Source: Halobacteriales archaeon SW_9_67_24 (GTDB lineage: Archaea; Halobacteriota; Halobacteria; Halobacteriales; Halococcaceae). From it: DNA of 14,173 nucleotides. This document shows, one piece after another, positions 7,400-13,363 of the stretch; the first letter of the stretch is position 1; every line of letters begins with the position of its first letter. The notes beneath the pieces were generated by a model that saw only the letters and a list, made by a program, of their open reading frames with translations, had not been told where the DNA came from and did no database searches. Location: contig PXSV01000158.1 of NCBI GenBank assembly GCA_003022685.1, positions 1-14,173 of the forward strand, written 5' to 3'. The translations under genes were made by a program, and so were the position numbers.

Positions 7400-7404
7400 A
7401 AAAG
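7400..7404 (-). promoter_or_regulatory. Possible TATA element of the NUDIX gene
   Basis: The minus strand reads CTTTT, inside GCTTTTGCG, 25-29 bases upstream of the ATG at 7375. Spacing and composition fit a leaderless haloarchaeal promoter, so the broken gene appears to have kept its promoter. Confidence 0.33.
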
Positions 7405-7450
7405 CGTTCGTCCCGATTTGGGTATTGCATCGACACGACCCGCTCCTCGT

Positions 7451-9154
7451 TTAGTTGTAGTCCTCCTGGCTCGCGACCCGGACGCGCGTCTGCCCCGCGA
7501 TGGCGTACAGCCGTTTCCCCTCCCGACTGAAGGTGAGGTTCGCCGTCCGGGTGCTGTTGCCTCGATCGGGAAGCAGCGTGCGCCCGAGCGTCTCGTTGCT
7601 CCGGGAGACGACGATCCCGAAGCCGTCCTCTCGGGGAGCGAGCGAGACGTTCTTGCCCGCGATCACCGGCTCCGCGGTCGCGGATTCCGAGCGGTAGGCG
7701 AGCTGGCGGCCCTCGCCTGGCCCGTTGAGGTACACCTTGTAGGCGTGGCCGCTGCCGACCACTTTCCAGCCCTTCCGATTGGCCGCCACGGTTTCGCTCC
7801 AGCCGAGCCCGCCGAGCTTGACCGACGACCACCCGTCGAACGCCAGCTCGCTCGCCTGGATCGCGGTGGTCCAGACGTGGCGGCCGTCGCTTTCGACGAT
7901 CACCCCGCTTGCTTGTACTTCGGTCGTCTCCCCGAACGCCGAGACGTCGAACACCGACACCTTCCGGTTCGTGACGTTCTCGGCGTAGGTCACGGTGTAG
8001 TCCCGGACATCGACGGTGGCGTCGAGACCGGGCTGGGGACCAGTGCCACCCCCGGACGCGAACACGACCCCGTCGTTGCCCGTCTCGACGGTCGTGAGAT
8101 TGACCGGGACGGCGGGGGCGGCGAGCACCGCGAGCGCGAGCAGGATGATCCCCGCCGAGGCCGCCCGGCGCTTGAGGCCGCCGAGACGGCCGAGACCCCC
8201 GACCCGCTCGCCGGGCCACTGCGGGATCGTCAGCCGGTCCGGGGCGGCGACGCTCGTCGCCACCACGAGCGCGAGGCCGAAGACGAGCACCGCGCCGACC
8301 GCCCGGAAGAGCACGAACTCGCCGTTGCCACGGAACCAGTACACCGCCCAGAGCGACTGGGCCACCGCGAAGAGGAGGGTGCCGAGCCAGAGCCGGCCCG
8401 CTGCGGGGCGGATGTCCCGGCGACGGCAGAGCGCAACGCCGATCAAGACGCCGATCAACAGCCCGATCGCGTGGGCTTGGATGGCGATCCCCGACCACCA
8501 CGGCGAGCCGAAGGAGGGTTCGGCGCTCGCCTGCGTCACGGGGTTTCTGAGCGCGCGATACACCAGCTGGAGCACGCCGCTCGCCGAGAGGGCGATCACG
8601 GTCGAGAGCGGGTAGCGCACCAGCGCGACCCCGGCGAGCGCGAACACCACACCCGAGAAGCCGATCACCGGTCCGATCGAGAAGACGGCCACGACAAGGC
8701 CGACGATCACGGCTCCAATGGGCACGGCGAGCACACGGGCGTAGGGGTTGGTCCGGAGCGAGGCGAACGTCGACGACCCGCGCTCGGTCGGGTAGTGTCC
8801 CCACGCGTACTCGACGAGGGGGCCGAACGTGCAGACCCCGACGAGGTTGCCGATCAGGTGGCCAGGTCCGACGTGACTGAACGACGCGAATCCCATCCCG
8901 AGCGGGTAGAGATACGACCACGCTCGGAACGGGAGCACGACCGGCCAGTACCAGCTCTGGAGCCCGTTCTGAACGTACAGATACACCCAGAGCAGCCCCG
9001 CGACCGTGAGGAGCGTGCCCCACGGCACGCCGGCGAGAAATCGTGACCGGAGCGCCGCGCCCCACTTCCCGCCGTCGAGCCGCCGAACGGCCACCACCGA
9101 GATCGCGGCCGCGAGAACGACTGCGATCCGTGCGAGTGTCTGCCACGGGGTCAG
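7451..9154 (-). CDS. Rhomboid family intramembrane serine protease with extra C-terminal domain
   Basis: A polytopic membrane protease that cuts transmembrane helices of other proteins. Numbering from the GTG at 9097 (548 residues), the family signature H75-x4-H80-x3-N84 is followed by GFSG with catalytic S148 and the catalytic H209 in IQAHAIG. Further hydrophobic segments follow at about 236-290 and 315-335. Residues about 345-548 then form a beta-rich, Thr/Ser/Asp-rich domain, predicted outside the cell, with no family I can name. A complete extra N-terminal helix (LTPWQTLARIAVV, then LAAAISVVAV) is in frame before the GTG. The only possible start between it and the upstream stop is CTG at 9154, so I give the CDS from there. 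If only GTG starts are used, the gene is 7451-9097 and loses most of that helix. It is divergent from rpoL, with only 36 bp between them. Confidence 0.85.
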   Translation of the reverse strand: MTPWQTLARIAVVLAAAISVVAVRRLDGGKWGAALRSRFLAGVPWGTLLTVAGLLWVYLYVQNGLQSWYWPVVLPFRAWSYLYPLGMGFASFSHVGPGHLIGNLVGVCTFGPLVEYAWGHYPTERGSSTFASLRTNPYARVLAVPIGAVIVGLVVAVFSIGPVIGFSGVVFALAGVALVRYPLSTVIALSASGVLQLVYRALRNPVTQASAEPSFGSPWWSGIAIQAHAIGLLIGVLIGVALCRRRDIRPAAGRLWLGTLLFAVAQSLWAVYWFRGNGEFVLFRAVGAVLVFGLALVVATSVAAPDRLTIPQWPGERVGGLGRLGGLKRRAASAGIILLALAVLAAPAVPVNLTTVETGNDGVVFASGGGTGPQPGLDATVDVRDYTVTYAENVTNRKVSVFDVSAFGETTEVQASGVIVESDGRHVWTTAIQASELAFDGWSSVKLGGLGWSETVAANRKGWKVVGSGHAYKVYLNGPGEGRQLAYRSESATAEPVIAGKNVSLAPREDGFGIVVSRSNETLGRTLLPDRGNSTRTANLTFSREGKRLYAIAGQTRVRVASQEDYN

Positions 9155-9190
9155 TCGTCAGGTTGAAGCGCGCGACGCCGAAGGGACGGT

Positions 9191-9472
9191 ATGGATCTCC
9201 GGGTCATCGAAAGCGAGGACGACGAGCTGGCGATCGAGATCGCGGGCGAGGACCACACGTTCATGAACGTGCTCAAGGGCGCACTGCTCGAAACGCCGGG
9301 AGTGGTCGCCGCCACCTACGACGTGAACCCCGAGCAGTCGGGCGGTCAGACCGACCCCATTCTGACTGTGCGGACCGAGGACGGCACCGAACCGCTCGAC
9401 GCGATCGAGGCCGGGGCCGACCGCGTGAGCGAGATGACGACGACGTTCCGTGACGCGTTCCAGGCGGCCTGA
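9191..9472 (+). CDS. rpoL: DNA-directed RNA polymerase subunit L (Rpo11)
   Basis: A small archaeal RNA polymerase subunit of 93 residues. It is homologous to eukaryotic Rpb11 and to part of the bacterial alpha subunit, and it pairs with subunit D to start assembly of the core enzyme. The D/L signature is clear: residues 22-32 read HTFMNVLKGAL, followed by LETPGVVAATYDVNP and a strand with DPILTVRTEDG. The last helix (PLDAIEAGADRVSEMTTTFRDAF) is the usual C-terminal dimer helix. Length and start (MDLRVIESEDDEL) fit the family. The DNA just upstream holds no strong TATA box; TTGAAG at about 9163-9168 is at the right distance but weak. The gene is divergent from the rhomboid gene and convergent with a small membrane-protein gene. 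Confidence 0.96.
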   Translation: MDLRVIESEDDELAIEIAGEDHTFMNVLKGALLETPGVVAATYDVNPEQSGGQTDPILTVRTEDGTEPLDAIEAGADRVSEMTTTFRDAFQAA

Positions 9473-9487
9473 GACCGGGCGCGCTCG

Positions 9488-9492
9488 AAAAA
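9488..9492 (-). terminator. U5 tract after the 9495-9737 gene
   Basis: The minus strand reads TTTTT two bases after the stop codon of the small membrane protein gene. A U tract alone can serve as a terminator in haloarchaea. It also lies 16-20 bases beyond the end of rpoL, but on that strand it is A-rich and would not work. Confidence 0.33.
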
Positions 9493-9494
9493 GG

Positions 9495-9737
9495 TCAGTT
9501 CGCCGATTGCGCCGCTCGAACGAGGTCGAGCGCGTCGCTGGCGAGCACGTAGCCGACGACGAGCAACAGGCCGCCGAGCGCCGTCATCCAGACGCCGACG
9601 ACGTCGACGTTCGTGCCGAGCGCCTGGAGGCCGTTCAGTTCGAGCACGACCCCGATCGCGGTCGCACCCAGCGCTCCGACCGCGCGGACGGCGGCCGCAC
9701 CGAACTCCGTTCCGAGTTCCAACAGCGTCTCCTGCAT
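9495..9737 (-). CDS. Small two-helix membrane protein, unknown function
   Basis: An 80-residue protein starting at ATG 9737 (MQETLLELGTEFG). Two hydrophobic segments, about 13-33 and 47-67, flank a short polar loop (LNGLQALGTNVD). The C-terminal tail (SDALDLVRAAQSAN) is soluble. The second segment, VGVWMTALGGLLLVVGYVLA, is a convincing transmembrane helix. The first (AAAVRAVGALGATAIGVVLE) is weaker and contains an Arg. I do not recognise the family. The frame is supported by its composition (Asp/Glu in loops, Ala/Gly/Val/Leu in helices) and by the U tract right after the stop. It lies between rpoL and another small membrane protein on the opposite strand, with no sign of an operon. Confidence 0.62.
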   Translation of the reverse strand: MQETLLELGTEFGAAAVRAVGALGATAIGVVLELNGLQALGTNVDVVGVWMTALGGLLLVVGYVLASDALDLVRAAQSAN

Positions 9738-9829
9738 TGTCCACTCCCAGTCGTCGTGGCCCGAAAGCGGTTACGTTTCGCGTGGCCGAACCGAAATCGG
9801 TTTGCTCGTCACCCGCTCACGAACGGAGT

Positions 9830-10057
9830 ATGGCTCGCTACGGTGATCTGGACTACGCACGACTGACGAAGGCCGGCTTCGCCTTGGGTGTCTGCCTGTT
9901 CGCGTTCGGGGCCGTCGGCTCCGCGCTCGGTCCTGCGGTGGTCGGGCCGTTGCCTGGCTGGGAGCGAACGCTGCTCGTCGAGGGTGAAGTGGCCGGCATC
10001 CTCATCGCCTTCGTCTCGGTGTTCGGCTTCGGGATCGTGCTCCCGCTGACCGAGTGA
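9830..10057 (+). CDS. Small two-helix membrane protein with YGDLDY N-terminus
   Basis: A 75-residue protein. The start ATG at 9830 was chosen because the residues upstream in the same frame are basic, low-quality coding, while MARYGDLDYARLTKAGF begins a typical haloarchaeal small-protein sequence. Helix 1 spans about 15-39 (AGFALGVCLFAFGAVGSALG). A short loop with a PLPGWERTLL segment follows, then helix 2 at about 52-72 (GEVAGILIAFVSVFGFGIVL), ending PLTE. From memory, similar short proteins with a YGDLDY start and a final helix ending in a PLTE-like sequence are widespread in haloarchaea, always of unknown function; this should be verified by a search. It is divergent from the 9495-9737 gene and convergent with the GrpB-family gene. 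Confidence 0.75.
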   Translation: MARYGDLDYARLTKAGFALGVCLFAFGAVGSALGPAVVGPLPGWERTLLVEGEVAGILIAFVSVFGFGIVLPLTE

Positions 10058-10129
10058 ACGTCCGCCGTCACCTGTGATCCGCTCACGGTTCTATCGGGGG
10101 ACGACGTGTCGGTTCGTCGTTCTCGTGGG

Positions 10130-10147
10130 CAGTGTCACAGCACACTG
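10130..10147. repeat. Inverted repeat in the gap between convergent genes
   Basis: Perfect arms CAGTGT (10130-10135) and ACACTG (10142-10147) with a 6-base loop. It lies in the 133-bp space between the ends of the 75-residue membrane protein gene and the GrpB-family gene. It could stabilise or end either transcript, but there is no T tract. The rest of this gap shows nothing recognisable. Confidence 0.25.
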
Positions 10148-10190
10148 AGCGGTCCATCGAAGGCGAGCGGGCGGCGAATCCGGACCGATG

Positions 10191-10727
10191 CTACTGACCT
10201 CGTGATGCGTAGTGGGGAAGCCGCTCGTCGTATCCCCGATCGTACGCTTCGCTCACGAGCGACAGGATGCTCGATTCTTTCGCGTCGACGTAGGCATCGA
10301 CGTCACCCGGATGGGTCGCTGCGGCCGCCCGCTTGACTCGCTCGTACCGCGCCCGTGCTCGGACGTTCTCTCGAAGGTACTCCCGGAAGACGATCTGGTC
10401 ACACCAGGTGTCGTGCTTCCGTGGGCGTAGATGGAGACAGACATCGTACTCCCCGCCAGACCGGGCCACGACGATCCAGTCCGGGTCATCTCGGTGCGGG
10501 CCGAAGCCGTCGTCGTAGAGGGCGTCGCGGGCGGTGGCCATCGTCTCGGCGTCCTCGAAGACCGCAACGGCGTCGAGCGTCGTCTTCGACGGAAGATCCG
10601 GGATCGCGGTGCTACCGATGTGAAACACGTCGAGCATGTCGGGAACAGTCGTTCCGATACGCTCGCGTTCGCGTTCGAACCGATCGAACCACACGGGATC
10701 GTGCGGATGGAGCGTCACGTAGGTCAT
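10191..10727 (-). CDS. GrpB/UPF0157 family protein (nucleotidyltransferase fold)
   Basis: A 178-residue protein of the GrpB family (Pfam PF04229), which has a nucleotidyltransferase-like fold and no settled biochemical role. Seen here: LHPHDPVWFDRFERERERI at the start, as in the family's usual opening. The HIGSTAIPDLPSK motif (36-48) carries the G-S pair of the nucleotidyltransferase superfamily, followed by D52. Also present are EYDVCLHLRP (93-102), FREYLRE (114-120), and the late Y/K positions Y128, K132, Y146 and K150. The family usually has HLHV where this has CLHL, so one His is replaced by Cys97. ATG at 10727 (MTYVTLHPHDP) was chosen over ATG 10757, because the ten residues between (including KCHPSQTS) do not resemble the family. 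It is probably a single-gene unit. Confidence 0.88.
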   Translation of the reverse strand: MTYVTLHPHDPVWFDRFERERERIGTTVPDMLDVFHIGSTAIPDLPSKTTLDAVAVFEDAETMATARDALYDDGFGPHRDDPDWIVVARSGGEYDVCLHLRPRKHDTWCDQIVFREYLRENVRARARYERVKRAAAATHPGDVDAYVDAKESSILSLVSEAYDRGYDERLPHYASRGQ

Positions 10728-10769
10728 TATCGAGGTTTGTGAGGGGTGGCACTTCATTCCTGCCTCGGG

Positions 10770-10806
10770 AGCGAAGGACTGCGGAGAAGCGAACAGCGAA
10801 GGACTG
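10770..10806. repeat. Two 12-bp direct repeats, 25 bp apart
   Basis: AGCGAAGGACTG occurs exactly at 10770-10781 and again at 10795-10806. Both lie in the 92-bp gap between the microprotein stop (10820) and the GrpB-family start (10727). They lie 43-80 bp upstream of the GrpB-family start. A direct repeat about two and a half helical turns apart could be a binding site or a slippage product. Confidence 0.4.
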
Positions 10807-10819
10807 TAGTGGTGGGACG

Positions 10820-10933
10820 TTACTCGTCGTCCGATCGAGCACTCTTCTCGACGGCGATGGTCCGAAACCGGGGTTTCTCGTCTTCGTCCCGAACGACGCC
10901 TTCGCCGTCCGCTGCTTCGTCGCTATCGCTCAT
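10820..10933 (-). CDS. Acidic microprotein coupled to the upstream membrane protein gene
   Basis: A 37-residue protein starting at ATG 10933, which lies inside the last codons of the membrane protein gene (11-bp overlap, different frame), so its translation is probably coupled. It is strongly acidic at both ends. The central part is more ordered and less acidic: VVRDEDEKPRFRTIAVEKS. It has no signal, Cys or hydrophobic helix, so it should be cytoplasmic, perhaps binding the loop of its neighbour (inference). I do not recognise a family. Its reality rests on the stop-start overlap and on halophilic composition; a chance frame of this length is possible. Alternative starts upstream run through the membrane protein gene and give poor sequence. 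Confidence 0.55.
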   Translation of the reverse strand: MSDSDEAADGEGVVRDEDEKPRFRTIAVEKSARSDDE

Positions 10934-11567
10934 TGCCTGAGTTCTCGGAACCCGGCCGCAAGTACCTTCCCGTGAGGAGATACCACGCGACGACGCCGAT
11001 CGCGACGGTGCCGGCAATCAGGACGATCCACCCCCACATCCCGCTCGGAGCGAGCGCGAACAGCAGGGCGGCCATCGCGAGGTACGCGATCCCCACGAGG
11101 AGGGCGACGAGAGTCCAGCGAAAACGGCGCGCGTTCGCCGATAACACCTGGCGATTCCGCTCGACGGCGTCGGCGTACGCCCGGAGCAACAGCGTGTTGT
11201 ACTCGTCGCCGCCGTACTCGCCGTCGGCGATCGCCCGCGCGGCGTGGGGATGCAACCCGACGACGACCCTGCTGCTCAGATAGGTCACGATCGCGCCCGC
11301 GACGGCGGCCACGAGTCTGACGACGCCCCCGGCGACGGCGGCGACCGCCGGCAATTGCGTGGCGGGATCGCCCCCGCCGAACCGGGACGCCAGCGAAACT
11401 GCCGTGAGCACCAGGCCGAGCACCACGCCGACGAACCGCGTGACGTAGGCGGCCTTCTGATCGAAGTCGTCGACGGTGTCGATCTGAGTGTCGATCACGC
11501 GTTCGAGCCGGTCGACGGCGTCCGCGCGCGACGCCGCGCCGTCGTCGGCGTCGCTCCGGTCAGCCAT
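10923..11567 (-). CDS. Four-helix membrane protein, unknown function
   Basis: A 214-residue protein starting at ATG 11567. Residues 1-40 are acidic and helical (DAVDRLERVIDTQIDTVDDFDQKAAYV). Hydrophobic segments lie at about 42-61 and 74-101, with a cytoplasmic-looking 48-residue loop between 102 and 149. Two more segments lie at about 151-172 and 177-199, with a short polar tail (RPGSENSGNER). The loop contains a helix with the pattern LLRAYADAVERNRQVLSANARRF. Two hairpins joined by a soluble helical linker recall SLATT- and Pycsar-type membrane effectors, which are paired with nucleotide-signal enzymes. No such enzyme lies next to it, so this is only topological likeness. It lies 84 bp downstream of hisF on the same strand, so a shared transcript is possible, and it overlaps the microprotein gene. 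Confidence 0.78.
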   Translation of the reverse strand: MADRSDADDGAASRADAVDRLERVIDTQIDTVDDFDQKAAYVTRFVGVVLGLVLTAVSLASRFGGGDPATQLPAVAAVAGGVVRLVAAVAGAIVTYLSSRVVVGLHPHAARAIADGEYGGDEYNTLLLRAYADAVERNRQVLSANARRFRWTLVALLVGIAYLAMAALLFALAPSGMWGWIVLIAGTVAIGVVAWYLLTGRYLRPGSENSGNER

Positions 11568-11603
11568 CCGGCGATGTGGTCGTCCTGCCGATCGTGGCGC
11601 TGC

Positions 11604-11651
11604 CTGGCGCTCGACGGGGGCCGATGTCTGGCGCTCGACGGGCGGCGATGC
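11604..11651. repeat. Tandem 24-bp repeat, two copies
   Basis: Copies at 11604-11627 and 11628-11651 agree in 21 of 24 positions (shared start CTGGCGCTCGACGGG, shared GATG near the end). They fill the space between the hisF stop (11652-11654) and the membrane protein gene, and no reading frame of interest crosses them. The repeat could be a slippage duplication, or an element involved in processing the hisF transcript. Confidence 0.6.
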
Positions 11652-12464
11652 TCACAGTCGCATCGGAACGCCGCGCTCGGCGAGATACTCCTTGACCTCG
11701 CGGATCGAGAACTCCTCGAAGTGGAAGATCGACGCGGCGAGCGCCGCGTCCGCGTTCGCCTCGATGAACACCTCGTGGGCGTCCGCGGGGCCGCCACAGC
11801 CCGACGAGGCGATCACCGGCGTCGAGACCGCCTCGCAGACCGCCCTCGTGAGCGGGACGTCGTAGCCCTCTTTCGTCCCGTCGGCGTCGATCGAGTTGAC
11901 GAACAGCTCGCCCGCACCCCTCGACTCGGCCTCGCGCACCCACTCGACGACGTCCCTGCCTGTTCCTTCGCGCCCACCCTTCACCGTACACTCGAACCAG
12001 CACGACTCGCCGTCGACGGTGTGGAAATGCTCGCCGGCCTCGTCGTAGCGCCGGCGCGCGTCGACCGAGATCACGATACACTGGCTGCCGAAGGCCGCCG
12101 CGCCCTCGGTGATGAGACTCGGGTTTTCGAGTGCAGCCGTGTTGATCGAAACCTTGTCCGCGCCCGCCCGGAGGGTCTCCCGGACGTCCTCGCGGGTGCG
12201 GATGCCGCCGCCCACGGTCAGGGGAATGAACACCTCGTCCGCGACCTGAGAAACGACGTCGAGCATCGTCTCGCGGCCGTTGGCGGAGGCGGTGATGTCG
12301 AGGAACACGAACTCGTCCGCGCCGGCCTCGTTGTACCGTCGTGCCATCTCGACCGGGTCGCCGGTGTGTTCGAGGTCCTCGAAGTTCACACCGGTGTAGA
12401 CCGCCGGCTCGTCGTCCTCGTCGAGGTCGACGTCGATACAGGGGATGATGCGCTTGGTCAGCAT
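11652..12464 (-). CDS. hisF: Imidazole glycerol phosphate synthase, cyclase subunit HisF
   Basis: HisF uses ammonia delivered by HisH to convert PRFAR to imidazole glycerol phosphate and AICAR. This is the fifth step of histidine synthesis and links it to purine synthesis. The protein is a 270-residue TIM barrel. The catalytic Asp residues are D11 (IIPCIDVD) and D135 (ISVDARR). The two phosphate sites are visible: TVGGGIRT (83-90) with SINTAALENP, and SIDADGTKEGYD with ASSGCGG and AASIFHF. Compared with bacterial HisF there is a short acidic insert at residues 14-20 (LDEDDEP), as is common in halophiles. The frame stays open upstream, but MLTKRIIPCID is the standard N-terminus, so ATG 12464 was used. 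No other his gene is nearby; haloarchaeal his genes are often scattered. The likely promoter lies about 100 bp upstream. Confidence 0.96.
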   Translation of the reverse strand: MLTKRIIPCIDVDLDEDDEPAVYTGVNFEDLEHTGDPVEMARRYNEAGADEFVFLDITASANGRETMLDVVSQVADEVFIPLTVGGGIRTREDVRETLRAGADKVSINTAALENPSLITEGAAAFGSQCIVISVDARRRYDEAGEHFHTVDGESCWFECTVKGGREGTGRDVVEWVREAESRGAGELFVNSIDADGTKEGYDVPLTRAVCEAVSTPVIASSGCGGPADAHEVFIEANADAALAASIFHFEEFSIREVKEYLAERGVPMRL

Positions 12465-12562
12465 CCGGATGGGTGCGATTCGTGGGTCGCCCGTTTGACC
12501 GTTTCGCCACGGCACCGGCGGCCGTTCTCGTCGCGCCAGCGCAAGCGTTGTTACAAGTCCCG

Positions 12563-12572
12563 TATAATATTT
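12563..12572 (-). promoter_or_regulatory. TATA box, probably for hisF
   Basis: The minus strand reads AAATATTATA, preceded by TTTC, the most AT-rich element near hisF. It lies 99-108 bp upstream of ATG 12464. This would give a leader of roughly 70-75 bases, unusual in an organism with many leaderless genes. The element is nearly symmetrical and could also be read on the plus strand. Confidence 0.4.
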
Positions 12573-12773
12573 GAAAGAGACGGGTAGTGCGAAACGAGGA
12601 GGTTCCGAAACGCACTTCATACCAATCTGCCCGATCAAACCAGGCAATATCGGAATTTCAATGGTCTCTGGTCGTAGCTATCGATGGGCGCGCTGAAGAA
12701 CGCCGGCGGTCGAAACGGAGGTTCCGGAAAGAGGGGCCCAACTACGGAGAGACATCCTGATTGATTATTTCAC

Positions 12774-12795
12774 ATCAGATTCGATCAGATCTGAT
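12774..12795. promoter_or_regulatory. Palindrome with flanking half-site (possible operator)
   Basis: ATCAGATCTGAT (12784-12795) is a perfect 12-bp palindrome. A third copy of its half, ATCAGAT, lies at 12774-12780, ten bases upstream of the first half-site of the palindrome. One helical turn between equal half-sites suggests cooperative protein binding. The cluster ends 43 bp upstream of the TATA element of the downstream operon, a position suited to an activator or a distal repressor. Confidence 0.4.
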
Positions 12796-12837
12796 GGATC
12801 GTAGCAAGAGGAGGCTCTGAGTCCTCACACGCGCCGC

Positions 12838-12842
12838 TTTTA
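12838..12842 (+). promoter_or_regulatory. TATA element of the zinc-protein/trmJ pair
   Basis: TTTTA, inside GCTTTTACG, lies 24-28 bases upstream of the ATG at 12866. The spacing and composition fit a leaderless haloarchaeal promoter, and no purine-rich ribosome binding site precedes the ATG. Confidence 0.42.
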
Positions 12843-12865
12843 CGCATGAGCTGTGTAACCGAACT

Positions 12866-13363
12866 ATGGGCAAGGTGAGTATCGGGCTGCGGGGCTGGCG
12901 GTTCGACGAGTCGGACGTGTTCACCGACGACGGCGAGATCATGCCGATCGACCGGATGGACCCCGCGACCCGCGAGCGCGTTGCCCGGCTCCGGGAGGTG
13001 ATCGGGTCGCCGTGTCACGCGTGCTGGCTGCTCCACGGCGACGAGAACCTCGAGGCGTGCAACGTGGCCGCGGCGGTCTACGGCGAACCCCTGGGCGAGG
13101 TCGTGGTCTGTGACGTCCACGAGCCCGACTTCCTCTACTGGTACCGTGAGGAGGGCGGGAGCGAGCATCGCGGCGAGCCCGAGCTTCAGGATGCCTTCCA
13201 CGAGTGGTTCCTTGACGGGGGTCGCGCGCCGGAGGAGTACGGCGGCGTCGAACACGTCGACACCGATCCGACCGCGGTGCCCCAGGTCTCGGGCACCACC
13301 TCGGCCGCGGAGGCCGAGCGGGAGGCGAACACGGTCGACCTCGACAGCCTCGACATCGACTGA
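12866..13363 (+). CDS. Conserved haloarchaeal-type protein with Cys/His cluster (putative zinc protein)
   Basis: A 165-residue soluble protein of unknown function. It opens MGKVSIGLRGWRFDE. Residues 50-85 hold C50-x2-C53, then C65, and C82-x2-H85 (VVCDVHEPDFLYW). This would suit one zinc site, probably C50, C53, C82 and H85, with C65 spare. After it come aromatic DFLYWYREEGG and FHEWFLDGG, then an acidic tail (TVDLDSLDID). It has no signal or membrane helix. The tail from about residue 135 is low-complexity and typical of halophile linkers. Its TGA overlaps the ATG of trmJ by one base (TGATG, 13361-13365), so the two are translated together. That suggests an RNA-modification or ribosome-linked job, but this is inference from context only. 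I recall similar proteins in other haloarchaea but cannot name a characterised family. Confidence 0.82.
   Translation: MGKVSIGLRGWRFDESDVFTDDGEIMPIDRMDPATRERVARLREVIGSPCHACWLLHGDENLEACNVAAAVYGEPLGEVVVCDVHEPDFLYWYREEGGSEHRGEPELQDAFHEWFLDGGRAPEEYGGVEHVDTDPTAVPQVSGTTSAAEAEREANTVDLDSLDID

Larger units (their letters stand above)
12465..12865. other. Gene-poor 401-bp divergent intergenic region
   Basis: No convincing gene was found between hisF and the zinc-protein gene; the open frames are 11-26 codons or are extensions of hisF. The region is less GC-rich than its surroundings, especially 12540-12580 and 12630-12800. It holds a TATA element facing hisF (12563-12572) and one facing the plus-strand gene (12838-12842). 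An imperfect direct repeat, CGAAACG(AG)GAGGTTCCG(G)AAA, starts at about 12591 and at about 12710. A 6-bp-arm hairpin (12586-12591 with 12611-12616) and a palindrome at 12784-12795 complete it. No transposase remnant or tRNA was recognised. Confidence 0.55.

Noticed and set aside
7388..9046. A 552-codon plus-strand open frame opposite the rhomboid gene
   Set aside because: It is an Arg/Asp/Glu/His-rich antisense shadow created by the codon bias of the true gene, with no domain signal and no promoter.
7167..9146. A 659-codon minus-strand open frame over the rhomboid gene
   Set aside because: Its product is dominated by Arg, Gly and Pro, with no known motif. The overlapping frame on the same strand carries all rhomboid catalytic motifs. 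Long false frames are common in DNA this GC-rich.
11244..12587. A 447-codon plus-strand frame opposite hisF and the membrane protein
   Set aside because: It is antisense to HisF, whose catalytic residues are complete. The frame crosses gene boundaries without any change in character.
12465..12647. A 61-residue N-terminal extension of HisF
   Set aside because: HisF proteins begin with MLTKRIIPCID or close to it, and the upstream residues show no similarity. The gap also contains a TATA element within this extension.
12684..12764. A 26-codon plus-strand frame in the hisF gap (MGALKNAGG...)
   Set aside because: It is very short, has no promoter at the right distance and has a basic, Gly-rich composition unlike the acidic proteins of this genome.
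12465..12865. An insertion-sequence remnant or tRNA in the large gap
   Set aside because: The lower GC content prompted the check, but no terminal inverted repeats with target duplication, transposase fragment or tRNA consensus loop was found.
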